NCBI RefSeq assembly: GCF_011075055.1
Contig: NC_058146.1
Location: 14,276,820 to 14,340,819 of the forward strand
From: Mangifera indica
Lineage: Eukaryota > Streptophyta > Magnoliopsida > Sapindales > Anacardiaceae
DNA: 64,000 nt
Direction: 5' to 3'
A program made the position numbers and the translations under genes. The notes below the pieces were generated by a model that was given only the letters and a program-made list of their open reading frames with translations, was not told the origin of the DNA and did no database searches. How positions within the stretch are numbered: position 1 is the stretch's first letter; every line of letters begins with the position of its first letter. Positions 34,680 to 47,303 of this stretch are shown here, piece after piece.

Positions 34680-36370
34680 GCAAGTGTTAGAACAAAATGG
34701 TTATGTCAAAAAAAGCATACCCATATTGTTGAAACTAATCTTGCTCTCTTAAATCATACTAATTTGTCAATGCAATTTTGGAACTATGCTTTTGAAGCTA
34801 CCGTTTACACTATAAATCGTCTTTCTATACCACGTTCTAGTCATCTTTCTTTATACCAAAAATTGTTTCATCAACGTCATGGTATCAACTACTTTTAGAC
34901 ATTTAGTTTAGTAATTAAGCCATTTATAATCTGACTCTTTCTCTTACTTGCAGTATCCTTTGGCTAGAATATCATGTTATTAGATGTTTCTAATGCTTTT
35001 TTACATGGTCAACTTGATGAAACCATATGCATGGTGCAACCTCAAGGCTATGTTGATCCACTGAAACCTCATCATGTCTACTGCCACCACAAGTCTCTTT
35101 ATGGCCTTAAACAACCACCAAGGGCATGGTTGTCTTATATTACCACTTTCTTACATTTTTTGGCTTCATTAATTCCAAAGTTGATACTTCACTTTACTGC
35201 TATAGATAAGGCACAATATGACACATTGTCTCATCTATGTGGATGATCTTATTCTCATGAAAGCAATTCCATTTTTTTGTCTCATGTCATCAAGCAGCTT
35301 CAACAAGACATTACTCTTAAAGACCTTGGTTTGTTGAATTATTTTCTTGGTGTTGAGGTTAGTTGGCTACACCACGAGCTGTTGTTATCTCAAGAGAAAT
35401 ACATTTAAGATCATCTTGATAAAGCCAACATGAGCATTGCCAAATTTGTTTCTACTCCTACGTGGCCTATCATTAAATTTGTGCATAAAGATTCTGAAAC
35501 CTTTGATGATCCAACATTGTAGTGGTAGATGGTTGATAGCTTGCAATACTTATGTATCATAAGACCCAAAATTGCCTTCTCTATTAATTAAGTGGTGTAA
35601 TACATGTATCAGCCCTATAAATCTCACTGGCAAGGTGTTAAGCAGATCTTGAATTATTTACACGACATTATCGGTCATTGTTTGCTTCTTCATAAACTAA
35701 GCAATTTTGATCTTATTGGTTATTGTGATGCCAACTAACGCAACAATCTAGATGACAAAAAAAGTGCCACCGAGTTTGCAATTTACTTCGGCTCTAATTT
35801 AATTTCATGGAGTTGTTTGGTCCTCAACAGAGGTCGAGTATGAGGTAGTTGCAACTTATGCCTCGAAAATTATATGGCTCAAATCTCTCTTTCATGAAAT
35901 TGGTTTTTCTATTACATCGGCCCTATTATTTAGTGTGATAATTTATCGACTATATATCTCACCTTGAATCCTATTTTCCATTCACAGTCTAAGCACTTAG
36001 AGATTGACTTCCAATTTGCTAGAGATCAAGTCCAACAAGGGCTTCTCAAGGTGCAATACTTTTCCTCCACCAATTGCAAATGTTCTCAGTAAGTCGATGT
36101 CCAAAACCAAATTTCAACTCTTAATGGACAAGTTAACAATTTTTGCAAAACCTGTTAGGCTTGAGGGTGGGTGATATGCACAACTCATGCAAACAAATAT
36201 AACATCATATATTTTGTTGTATATTATACTATATCACATAAATCTTATAATTTTGACCATATATTATACTGTATCACATCTAGCCATATATCGCTCTTGA
36301 ATGTACTATATATTTCAAAAGTTAATGTAAATAAGATATGTCTTGGAGTGCCAATATTATTTATATGATT
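34680..36370 (+). mobile_element. Ale-like copia element, copy B, 5' truncated
   Basis: The same insertion as 12866-17020, duplicated with its flank. It begins inside the integrase (QKKHTHIVET, INRLSIPRS). It then jumps at about 34875 to RT (HGINYF) with loss of ~740 bp relative to copy A. It continues with [20 protein letters not shown] (34974), [21 protein letters not shown], RNase H fragments and a 3' LTR at 36172-36365. Target duplication TGATT follows at 36366-36370. 5' LTR, gag and protease are gone. Confidence 0.9.
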
Positions 36371-37529
36371 CAAAGGTCATGCAATTAATGGATAAAAAGG
36401 TAATACATTGTTCATTTTCATCTTCTATTGTTTAAGAGATATAAAAATTTACTTGTATTTGTATTGATAACCGAGATGTTAGAGATATACATTTAAAGAT
36501 TTTTGGTTCTACGATTTATTTGTAAAATAGATTGTGATTTCGTTTAATTGTGTTAGTGTTATTGTGATTAAAGAAGATTAGAATCTAACAATAGAAAATT
36601 GAACATGAATTTCATTGATTTTTTATAAAAATTTTACCATATGTGATTTACATCCGACATGTATAGTCATACATGATGCAAGTCGAAGCTATTTGATCGA
36701 TTTCTTCTTATTTTCGGTGGAACGAAAAGATTGACATTTTCTATATTGAACAATTGACCACATAAATATTATTCATGCATGTGCCCTAATATGAGATGAG
36801 AATCAAATCAAAATCCAGGATAAGATTATATTATATTTCTTGGTCAAATAAAAACAACATAACCGACTTTATTTTTCTTTTGATAGAAGCTTACACATTT
36901 CTAACTAGTGGTTACATCAATAACCGAATTTATTTTTCTGTTGATAACAATTTTAAAATACAATAAAATTATACGGATAAACAATAATTTATTTATATAA
37001 ATTAAAAAAATATTTTATAATTAAGTAATATGATTTTTTTAGTTCAAAATTATTAATTCAGATTTTACCACAGAATGTATACATGAATATGATTGTATAA
37101 TTAATTTGGATATATTTCTCAATAATAATTTATAATAAAATAAAAATTATCTATAACCTATTTATATAAATTGAGGTGATTTTTATAATTAAGTAATATA
37201 ATTATTTATTTTATTTTTCACTATAAAATTATTAAATTAGATACTATCACATATTATATTTATGAATATAGTTATATAATTAATTTACATATATAATATT
37301 ACTCTTTGAAACAAGATGAACCCATTGAAAACACCATATAAAATATTATCTCAAAAAGTGGTTACTTTTCATGTTTGCACATAAAGTTGAAATTGTTCTT
37401 TTGTGCACCTTTTTATCATATTTGACTTATATTAAAGCCACCAAGAACTTCAAATTGTTGAAGTCAGATGAAATATTGTTAGATTATAAAATAATAATTA
37501 TAATAAGTTGCACATGCACTAACATATAA
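36371..37529 (+). repeat. duplicated upstream segment, copy B (copia LTR-type fragment and AT-rich DNA)
   Basis: Parallels 17026-17830 of copy A, including the purine-tract/LTR fragment and CCTAATATGAGATGAGAATC. A B-specific divergence starts after 37340. No gene. Confidence 0.75.
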
Positions 37530-38009
37530 GGGGTGTTTAGTTTGGATAATATTTTATTATCGAAATAAGGAGATTATTTTAAAAATAAATTATTTAAAAA
37601 ATTACTGGATATAAATTATTACTATATTTGATTAAATTTAATAGGTATAAATAATTATTATTTTTAGTTAAAAATAATAAAAGAATACTAACAGATTATT
37701 TTATTTAATATAACTATTTTAAAATATTTTTTATATTATTTATTATATTAATTAAAAATAAATTTATTTTTGTCTCAAAAAATTAATAAACAATAATATA
37801 ATTATAATAAAATTAAGATTACTTTGTTAATCTTTTAATACTTAAGGTAAAGATGGTAATCAGATTACCACCTATATTACATATCTCAACACTATTGGTA
37901 ATAGAAAATTAACGTAATCTTTTATTATTGAGAACTCAAACAAGATAATGTAAATAATAAAATATATATTATCAAAGTAATTTTTAAATCCCTAAAACCA
38001 AATGGCCCC
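37530..38009. mobile_element. MITE-like insert specific to copy B
   Basis: Imperfect inverted ends GGGGTGTTTAGTTTGG and CCAAATGGCCCC enclose AT-rich DNA with no ORF. Copy A lacks this block and about 350 bp around it. The target duplication is unclear (possibly TA). Confidence 0.6.
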
Positions 38010-38417
38010 ATAATGTTATAATTAATAACTTAACACAAACTAAAAAAAATAAAAAATATTTAAAATATATAATTTTTTCCAATCCACAATATTTGTTTAT
38101 TTATTCTTTTTCATTTTTCATTTCCCCTTCTTCCCCTTCTCGTAAGCATTTCTTTAAATTTAGATGTATTATCATTTTATTCGATATTATAATGAATAAT
38201 ATTATGTATATAAATAATATGTTATTATATAAAATATTATTTTATTTTTAATTTAAAATCACCTGATTATATAATAACATATTATTTATATACTCATTTT
38301 GTGTACTCAAAATATGTACACATATTTTTGTTGTTTAATAAGTACCCAATCACAGTGATAGATTATTATTGATACTCAAATTAGTGTTCATTATAAGTAT
38401 GCATAGTTCTATTATAT

Positions 38418-40653
38418 GTTAAACCTGACAAAATTTGACACGATTCGTTAACCTAATACGATATGCGGTGAAAAAATTAGGTTAGCATTATGATTTTCAA
38501 CATGAAAAATATTTGAGTTAGGTTCGGGTTGACTTCCATAAAATCATATTGTGTTCAAGTTGATGTGAAGTGAGCCCGAATTCACTCAAACTAATCTGAA
38601 AATTTTAAATAAAATATTACATAACATCATAACAGTAAAAAATCTCCAATATTTTTATTTTCTTAATTTGATAGAAAGAATATCAATTCACAAAATCTTT
38701 ATTCTCTAATTCGAATCAATAAAAAAATCAATATTGTATTATCAAATATTAATTTTGCATTACCCAAGGACATTCATTTCAATTTAATAACCTTTTTTTG
38801 TAGACTTGTAAAAAAAACATTTATAGTTTTTTTGTTGAAATTATTATATTAGATGTGTCACATTCATATACTTTGACTTCTTTTTATATTTATGATAATC
38901 ACATTCATCATATGGATTAAAATTAAATTTCTTAAATATTTGATAATTAATCGTTAAATTCATTGGGTATCAATAGTATAATTTCGAAGTTGAAGTTCAA
39001 ATATTTGACAATTAATCGTTAAATTTCTTAAAGAATAAATTCAATGTGAGCTCAAGATTAATGAATTAAAATTCAAATTGCATTTAAATATAATATAATA
39101 TTTGAGTCAACCTAAATCAACTCAGAGCTTAAATGGAATCACCTGAAACTTGATTTGATTATCACATGTTGCATAATGTCAAAGACTAATAAAATACGGC
39201 TCTTCGTAGTTTGTAGACAGATATTTATTAGACATTTCTTGGGTCATTTTGGGAGGAGATGACTTGCGCCGTCTTTCCACTATCTTTTTAATAACAATAT
39301 TATAATTAAAATGCAACATCAAACAGCTACAAGATAAAATTCCGGGTATTGAATTTGAATATTTAAAATAATATATTATATTTAATTAAATAATTTTAAA
39401 TTAATAATTTAATTTAATTTAATCATATAATAATATATTATATGAGTATCTAATTAATAGTTAAAATTCGATGTATATAATAGACTTAATAATTCATGTT
39501 ATTAGATTATATTTATGTTATGTCAGTTTAGATTTTAGATTGAAAACTTTGCTCTCTAACTTAGTCTGAAACAAAATCGTATCAAAATTTTTTAATCTTA
39601 ATCTTACTCTGAAAATTGCGGGTTAATCTGACCTGACCCAAATTAACCTAAACTATGTAAAAAGTAAAGTCATATCAAAACATAATATGTAAAGACATAA
39701 TTTATTACGAAATAATACATTTTATCAAATGTCAAAGAATCACTCAATTTATTACAAAATAACACACAAAAATACATTTTGGCATAAAACAATATTTTGT
39801 CAAAACAAAAATGTTCTATTTTAAGTTAATACTGATAATTTGCTTATTGTCTCTTTATATGAGCAATTGTAGGGATAAAAATATAATATTATAATTAAGT
39901 ATTCAAATAAGTCTATAATTTCAACTTCAAAATAATGTAATTGATAATTAATAAGATTAGTAACGACTTATCAAATATTTAAAAAATTTAATTTTTATTA
40001 TATATGATGAATGTAAGTGTTACAAATATTAATATCGTTAATAAGTAAATAAATATAATACACCAAATATAATAAGTTTAATTTAGTAGTATCTATAACA
40101 AACCAAAGAAAAAAAACTACAAATAGTTTTTACAAGTATATTAAAAAAAGTTATTAAATTAGAATGAATGTCTCTAGTAGAATAATGATAAGATTTTGGC
40201 TAAAGCCCTAAGAGTAACTCCTCCAAGAAGATATCCAAAATTTATCAAAAAATAATAAACATCTAACTAACCTATACAATATTTCAAGAAGCAATGAACG
40301 AGTGATGCAGATTTGATGTTCAGTGATGCAATATTGATTTCTTTGTTGATTTGGATTAGAAAATATAGATTATATATTTAAACTCCTTCTGTCAAATAAA
40401 GAAAATAAATGGTATTGGAGATTTTTTCATGATATCATGTTATGTAGTAATTCGTTCAAAATATTCAGGTTAGCTCGAATTAATTCGAGTTGACTTTGTG
40501 CCAATCTGAACTTGATTCAACTTTTTAAGGGTTAACCATAACCTGACTTGAACTATTATTCGTGTAAAAAAAATCAAAACCCTAATCTAATTATTTTTGT
40601 ATCGTATCATATCGGGGTTAATAGATCATGTCAAATTTTATCAATTCTAACCC
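38418..40653. mobile_element. very large inverted-repeat element, copy B (left arm partly deleted)
   Basis: Counterpart of 18095-20863. Ends read GTTAAACCTGACAAAATTTG (left) and CAAATTTTATCAATTCTAAC (right), which are clearly inverted to each other. About 500 bp corresponding to 18700-19250 of copy A are missing, so the left arm is shorter. Confidence 0.75.
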
Positions 40654-41067
40654 ATCATTTCTCTTTACTCTAGGATGTATTTGATTTAAGTAATATTTTT
40701 TCACAAAAATAAAAGATTACCATACTAAAAGATTAATAAATAAATTATTATTATATTTAATGAAAATTAATAAATATAAATAATTATTGTATATAATTGA
40801 GTATAGTAAAAAAAAGCTAAAATATATAATATCAATTATTTTATTAACTCAAAATAAATATATTTTTATTTTAATTTTATCCTAAAAAATTAATAAATAA
40901 TTATCAAAATTATAATTAATTTATTAATGTTTTAATATATAACGTGAATGTGCTAATAATATTTATTCACAGCCAAACCAAAAGAAAAGTACTATATATG
41001 AACCATACGCAGCCTGTATATACAAGACAAGAACCCATGAATACAGCAGCCATGCATAATATCTACA
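40654..41067 (+). promoter_or_regulatory. putative promoter and 5' leader of the BBE-like gene, copy B
   Basis: TATATAT at 40993-40999 lies about 70 bp before the start codon, fitting a short leader. An upstream ATG at 41037 opens an out-of-frame reading frame that overlaps the gene start to 41156, a possible upstream ORF if the transcript begins before it. Copy A has the same arrangement except that a MITE sits between its TATA-like site and start. The TSS is not known. Confidence 0.5.
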
Positions 41068-42657
41068 ATGAAAAATTTTACAAATACTCCGAAACTTTCA
41101 TTGTTTTCGATAATTCTCATTCTCCTTTCATCTTTTTCATGGCGAGCAACTTCTGATTCTGTCCTTGAAAACTTCCTCCATTGTCTTTTCGACCATTCTC
41201 AGTCTTCCCATCCAATCTCCCCCGCCATTTTCATCCCACAAAATACCTCCTTTTCCTCCATATTGCAATCCTACATCCGGAATCTCCGTTTCAACTCAAC
41301 TTCAACTCCCAAACCCTTCCTTATCATCACTGCATTGCATGAATCCCACGTCCAGGTTGCGGTTATTTGTGCCCGGAAACATGGCCTCCAGATGAAAATC
41401 AGAAGCGGCGGCCATGACTACGAGGGCTTATCTTATGTCTCCCAAGTCCCTTTCTTCGTCCTTGACATGTTTAATCTTCGCGCCGTTGATGTTGACATTG
41501 AAAACAACACTGCCTGGGTTCAGGCGGGGGCGATTCTTGGAGAAGTTTATTATAAAATTGCGGAGAAAAGTAAAACTCATGGCTTCCCGGCCGGAGTTTG
41601 TCCCACACTGGGTATTGGTGGACACATAAGCGGCGGAGGATATGGCAACATGATGAGAAAATACGGGCTCACTGTCGATAATATCGTCGATGCAAGGCTT
41701 GTTGATGCTAATGGAAGGCTTCTGGATAGAAAATCCATGGGGGAAGATTTGTTTTGGGCTATCAGAGGAGGAGGAGGAGCCAGTTTCGGAGCCATTATTG
41801 CTTATAAAATCAACCTTGTTCCAGTTCCAGAAACAGTGACTTCGTTTCTGGTTAGAAGAACTTTAGAATCACACAATCTAACTGAGATTGTGGATCAATG
41901 GCAACATGTCGCGTACAAACTTCCTGAAGAGCTCTTCGTCCGACTCACATTAGACGTGGTTAACAAGACTGTGAGGGGGAACTTCTGGGGTTTTTATCAC
42001 GGTGGCTCTGAGAAACTTCTTTCAATCATGGAAAAGAGCTTTCCTCAATTGGGCATAACTCAGTCTGACTGCGTCGAATCAAGCTGGCTTGAATCAGTTG
42101 TTTTCTGGGGAGCTTTTCCCTCCGGAACATCAACAAATGTTTTACTATATCGTGCGCCGACGGTGAGTTTCCATAAGAGAAAGTCGGATTATGTGAGGAA
42201 GCCGATTCCTAAAGACGGCCTGGAAGGAATATGGAAGAAAATGATTGAACTAGAGACGCCAAAGCTGACATTCAATCCTTACGGGGGTCGAATGGAGGAG
42301 ATTGCCGCGACGGCGACGCCATTTCCGCATAGAGCTGGAAACTTATGGAAGATTCAGTACTTAGTGGACTGGAATGAATCGGGGACTGAGGCGGCAAACT
42401 TTTATTTGGGGTTGATTCGAGAGCTTTATGATCACATGACTCCATTTGTGTCCAAGAATCCGAGGCAGGCGTTTCTGAATTATAGAGATATTGATTTGGG
42501 GTTCAATCACAATGGAAATGGGAGCTACTTGGAAGGAAGAGTTTATGGAATCAAATATTTCAAGGGTAATTTGGAGCGGTTAGTGAAGATTAAGACTAAG
42601 GTTGATCCTGATAACTTTTTCAGGAATGAACAAAGCATTCCAATTCTTCCACACTAG
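41068..42657 (+). CDS. berberine-bridge-enzyme-like FAD-linked oxidase, copy B (intact)
   Basis: One intronless frame of 529 residues, normal for this family. Residues 1-28 form a secretion signal (hydrophobic LSLFSIILILLSSFS), so the enzyme likely enters the secretory path. The FAD-binding domain spans about 83-220. His116 in RSGGHDYEG and Cys178 in GVCPTLGIGG are the expected two covalent FAD attachment sites, which mark an oxidase using O2. K428-x-Q430 in WKIQY, Tyr118 and Tyr192 resemble the active site described for monolignol-oxidising BBE-like enzymes. The BBE domain covers about 466-525 ([31 protein letters not shown]). Several N-glycosylation sequons are present (N59, N76, N146, N270, N299, N436, N484). 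The substrate cannot be told from sequence; family members oxidise alkaloids, cannabinoids, monolignols or sugars. The flanks are full of transposons, so expression is uncertain. Confidence 0.95.
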   Translation: MKNFTNTPKLSLFSIILILLSSFSWRATSDSVLENFLHCLFDHSQSSHPISPAIFIPQNTSFSSILQSYIRNLRFNSTSTPKPFLIITALHESHVQVAVICARKHGLQMKIRSGGHDYEGLSYVSQVPFFVLDMFNLRAVDVDIENNTAWVQAGAILGEVYYKIAEKSKTHGFPAGVCPTLGIGGHISGGGYGNMMRKYGLTVDNIVDARLVDANGRLLDRKSMGEDLFWAIRGGGGASFGAIIAYKINLVPVPETVTSFLVRRTLESHNLTEIVDQWQHVAYKLPEELFVRLTLDVVNKTVRGNFWGFYHGGSEKLLSIMEKSFPQLGITQSDCVESSWLESVVFWGAFPSGTSTNVLLYRAPTVSFHKRKSDYVRKPIPKDGLEGIWKKMIELETPKLTFNPYGGRMEEIAATATPFPHRAGNLWKIQYLVDWNESGTEAANFYLGLIRELYDHMTPFVSKNPRQAFLNYRDIDLGFNHNGNGSYLEGRVYGIKYFKGNLERLVKIKTKVDPDNFFRNEQSIPILPH

Positions 42658-43395
42658 TTTAATATTAATTATATATTTAAGTAATATGTAATTATGTGGT
42701 TGAATAATTAAATTAAAGATAAATATTCAATTATATGAAAATAGACCATATGAATGTTTAATTAAGTACTCAAAATTTGGTGTATAAAAAAATTATTGTG
42801 ATATTTTAATGGTTGTAAAATTAAACATAGGTTAGTTCTTGCGATCTTTTCGTTGAAATCTAATAAATAAATAAAGTTGTTTTTTTTATTATGAGTTTCC
42901 AAGTATTAATGAGAATATGTGTCACTATACGTCGATAAGAATAACTTGAAGCATTGTGCTATAGTCATTGTTGTATCGCTCTCTTGATGCACATTGTTCA
43001 TGTTCATACAACTCTGCACGGCGTTGTAAGATCAATGATATTCCAGTAAAATGATGTCATGGCAGTACAAGACTCCCATTTTCAATGTTGATACGTAATT
43101 AACATTTGAATTTAGTATTCATAATCAAGATTTCCATCATTCACATCCATGTCTTAGAGGGAATATTATTGCCAGCGAAACATGATCTGCATTGGTCACC
43201 CTTCTTGTCTCAGAGTGGCAGCTTTAAACTTTGATTAGCTCTCTGTGTTTTGATCATCCTTTTCATTGTAACAAATGGTCCCTATACTGGTAGTGGATTT
43301 ATGGTCCACCCCATTCTTTCTCTGCAATTTATGACCAATGGATATAGCATTTGAATTATCAAAAACATGAGGCTAATATCAAAAACATTTGAATT
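42658..43395. other. 3' region of BBE copy B
   Basis: No gene. A cluster AATAAATAAATAAA at about 42862-42876 could supply a polyadenylation signal. The AT-rich dispersed block recurs just after the stop codon. Confidence 0.45.
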
Positions 43396-43635
43396 TAGAT
43401 AATATCCTTTGTTGTTTGGAAATTTGGAACACTAGTGCTGTTTTCCCCTTCTACGTATGGCAAATATTGAATAATGTTGGCAATTATATGTGTATGGCTC
43501 GTTCAGCCATTTCTGCATGCTCTTAATCCAACCAACATTAAATTGTAAAGACGACGAAATTTCAACAATTACTAGTTTTAAATTGTTGGATGATTATCTT
43601 CACAACAACTAAATTCTGAAAATACAAGTAAAAGC
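43396..43635 (+). repeat. BBE downstream flank, copy B
   Basis: Near-identical to 28052-28290. Homology ends at GTAAAAGC, the point where the gypsy element begins beside copy A. Confidence 0.9.
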
Positions 43636-43739
43636 GAGTAGACTCAACCAACAGTAAAATAGTTGTATAAAAAAGCAGGGTGTCAACCTTGAGGCACACA
43701 CTAGAGGAATAGGCCGCCCAAGCAATTTTAGAATACATA

Positions 43740-44930
43740 ATTTTCTCTTATTTATCACATTTACTTATTTATTCTTGTTCATTATTTTATTTTCCTATTA
43801 TTGTCCCTTCGTCTTCTTCCCCTACTCAATTTTTTAATAAATGTCAATCTTTTTACTTTTTTGTTTTTTACTCCAACTTTTTTTTCCTGTTACTATCTCT
43901 TTTCTTATTTTTCTCTTATTCTTTTCTTTTTAATAAATATCATTCTTTTGCTTTTTGAATTTTCTTTTTAATAAATGTCAACCCACCCCTTATTTGTTTT
44001 ATTAGGCCACCCCTTCTTACTAAGTTTTTCTTTTTCAAAGTATAAACAAGCCCAAAAACTCAATTTCCAAATCCCTAACCTATTCACCAAATCCCATTCT
44101 TCCAATTCAGTCGCTTCCAAGAATTTTTGGGCCCAAGTTGCAATCCCATTCTTCACTAAGTCTCCCTCATTACTCATTTGATAAGCGGCTGCTCTCTTGC
44201 TCCTAGTTTCAGCTTCCAAGTAAATTTTTTATTTTTTTGCAACAATTTTATGTTGGAGCATCTTGAATGGTTCAGCGTTTTTGGAATTAATGAGGAAATG
44301 TTGGTCGTAATTGTAGTTTTTGTGCCTATTAATTATGATGAAATCTCACCGGTTGATTGTCCTTTATTATTAATAGGATTTTGGATTTTGTAAATGGAAA
44401 ACTTTTGTATTGGATGTTTTTTCTTGCTGTGAATGAATATCCGTAAACCCTAATAAGAGTGCAATTGGACAACTTATTGAAAGGAGCACATGGTTCACGG
44501 CATATTGATTGAGCACTTAATATAATGAATGAAAATTTATAGAAGAGAAGGATGACTAATAGTGATGTTGTTGATTAAGATGCCGAGAGAAAAAAGAGAA
44601 TGACCGATAATTAGTGTTGAAGAACTGAACATGACAAGAGGAAAAAAAGATAAAATAAAAAAAAAATTTACGAAAAGAAAAATAATAAATTATAATTATT
44701 AAAGGATATATTGATAAATTAAATATTATTATAGAATAAATTGATCAATTAAATTTCTATTGTTCAATATGGGTATTTTTATAAATTTACTAAAATTGAA
44801 GACTTATTAATAATTGAAATTTATATTAAAGAGGCATCTTATATAAGTATTTTTTATATATAAGATAGTCTCTATATTTTGTTTTGTTGATATAGTGATA
44901 TCATCTAATAAATTAAGAACAATGTTATAT
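43740..44930. repeat. dispersed repeat, inverted copy at 56740-57440
   Basis: The complement of 56740-57440 matches the two ends of this block: TTTTTAATAAATGTCAA near 43840-43980, and the stretch from GAGAGAAAAAAGAGAATGAC to TTATATAAGTATTTTTTATA (44580-44870). The middle (44000-44450) has no partner. The ORF at 43968-44219 (-) overlaps it and has no family match. It is probably a non-autonomous transposon with an internal insertion in this copy. Confidence 0.55.
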
Positions 44931-46721
44931 GTACATATTTTAGATATATAATTTAGATACATAGATGATATGTCATCATGTGATTAGATTTTTTTATCTT
45001 TAATTCAAAATCATTTAATTATATGATGATATATCATCTTTGTATTTAAATTGCGTCCAAAAAATATATATACATAGTTTTATTGATAAATTAAATTTTT
45101 AATTTTCAAAACCACATATCATGGTTGTAATTACTAAATAAAAAATTTTAATTTTGATGGCAAATTGAAAAAAAGATAGAATTTAACACTATACACATGT
45201 TATTGTATTATTAGAAAATTTTATCATTACCTTAAAATGATATAAAAAGACTATTTGCATAAACATTTCTTTAAATTTATGAATAATATTATATGTACAG
45301 ACAAATTCTATAAAATTTTGTGTATCACCTAATGTGTTTACATCTGATTAGATAATTTTAAAGTAAAAAAAAAAAAAAACAGTCATATCACTTAGTCACA
45401 AGTTACTAACTCAGTTTATACACAAAAATTTATACAATTTGTTTTATACGTATAATTTTATTCTTAAATTTAGATGTCACATGAGTATTGTGTCATCAAG
45501 CAATACAATGTGTATTTATAATATGTATTAATTTGAATCTTAACAATGATGTACTACTATATGATTGGTGTTATAATAAATATTCAATCATGGTGATAAA
45601 TTATAATAAATACTCAAATTATTACTTATTATAAGTAAGCATGGTTGTATTATATGTCAACCGTGCTAATCAAGATATGAGATTTTGTCTGTAGCTTTTA
45701 TTAATAATAGTATTTACTATTGTGTAGGGTTAAATTTGATCTAAGTTGAATTACAATAATACCTAGTTTGAGAATAGTTTAAACCTAAAAGAATAAGTTC
45801 AAAATCAACTTAAGATTAATGAGTTGAGAATCAAATTTGATTTGAAAATGATTTAATATTTGATTCAGTCAAGATCAACTTGAACTTTGACAAATAAAAT
45901 GAAAATGTGAAAAATGTTTACATGCGAGGACAGAGAACACTAGTAAAAAATACCTCTAACTTTTATTAGATTTCCAGAAAAATTATACAAGAATTACATG
46001 ACATCTATTTTTATAGAGATTGGTACACCAACCACTTGGATATAATTGTCATTCTCATTTCCTATCAGTAAACATCCCTCTTGACAATGATTTCTCCATT
46101 CACCCCTAGCATCAGATCTTTACCCCTACTTCTTAATGAGTTGAAGACAATGAAATAGTTGCCCAGACAATCGACTCATTTTCCTTTTCTTCTATTCATT
46201 ATATATTGCCTTCATTCCATCAAAACAACATTGCACAAATAATCCCTAAATAACGTCGTTTTACTTAAACATAAAACACACTATTTTGAGAATTGGTTTT
46301 CACATCTTCCCTTAAATCAAATATACAATGTTTGAACCAACAATCAACTTCTCACTTTTCACCATCTAATATACAATGCAACAATAATTTCCCTCAATTG
46401 CAACTCCTCTTTACATTTTAAGTTTAATTATACAACTCTTCCATTAACTCCAATACTCTTATAGTCTAAACTCATCAACTACATAACACTATCTTCCCTC
46501 AACTATAAAATTTTATAAATATAATTGTTTCAAAACTCTTATTTACTCCTTCTTTCTAGTTGACAAGTTAAGCTTTTAACATTTTGTAATGTAGCAGCTA
46601 TATTTCCAAGGGCAATATGTAATTATCATTTGAATATAGTAAGAATAGATCACTTGAATGATAAAAATCATGACGCTAATATTTGTTTCACATCTATAGC
46701 AACCTCAAATATTGTCCTTTG
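44931..46721. other. intergenic with dispersed AT-rich repeats
   Basis: Copies of the AT-rich block seen at 17890 and 38270 lie at 44960-45060 and 45290-45620. The loop repeat of the large inverted element recurs at 45640-45900. Region 45910-46200 on the complement has a TATAAAAATAGATG box in a setting like a solo LTR, but no partner LTR is visible. No gene. Confidence 0.45.
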
Positions 46722-47303
46722 TGTTGGGGCCACAAAACCTATATTTAATTGTGCAAATTAATTAAGTCAATTAGTCATAGGAAATATCAATTACGTGCAG
46801 GAAATAAAACAAATCAATCACAAACAATAACACAAGATTTTTGTGAGAAACCTCCACTATAGAGGGAAAAAACCATGAGCTAAATTCCAAATAAAATCCA
46901 CTATAAAAAAATTAGGTAAAATCACTCTCAAGTTTATTATGAACTTGAGATCAACAATCAAGAAATATCCAAATTATTTCCTTAGTCAAAACTCCACAAT
47001 ACTATATAATTATAGATCAATATAAGAAAAATAATCTTTTAAATAATTCTTGAAAAAAAAAACCCTAATAATCTTGATAATGGCTAGTGATAAATCAAAA
47101 ACTAAGAAAAATTTTGACTACTTCTATCTTTGATTTGCATAGGCAAGAAAAACAAACTCGCTAATATGTTATTCTTGCTTCATCTCTATGTCACCATTAA
47201 AAACCTAAAAGAGATATTTATATCTCTTTATAACAAGGGCTTCAATGTAAATTTATTTTTATTTAATAATGTATGTTAGACATTCAAGCCTATTAGGCTA
47301 ACA
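46722..47303 (-). repeat. 3' LTR of the Tork-like copia element
   Basis: 582 bp. Its left ~190 bp match 49622-49818. Its right end matches the LTR end at 1-94 of the window, so both elements belong to the same or a close family. Confidence 0.85.

Noticed and set aside
34656..35246. Independent copia insertion at copy B
   Set aside because: The 3' LTR, target duplication and downstream flank match copy A, so it is a duplicated copy of one insertion.
40944..41156. 70-residue ORF over the BBE promoter
   Set aside because: No family features; only the last ATG in it matters, as a possible upstream ORF.
41414..41795. ORFs on both strands inside the BBE gene (41414-41629 +, 41428-41625 -, 41577-41795 -)
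   Set aside because: Shadows of the strong BBE frame; the same shadows recur in copy C at 54255-54636.
43968..44219. 83-residue ORF (MEAETRSKRAAAYQMSNEG...)
   Set aside because: No recognisable domain, lies in a dispersed repeat, and the other strand is equally open.
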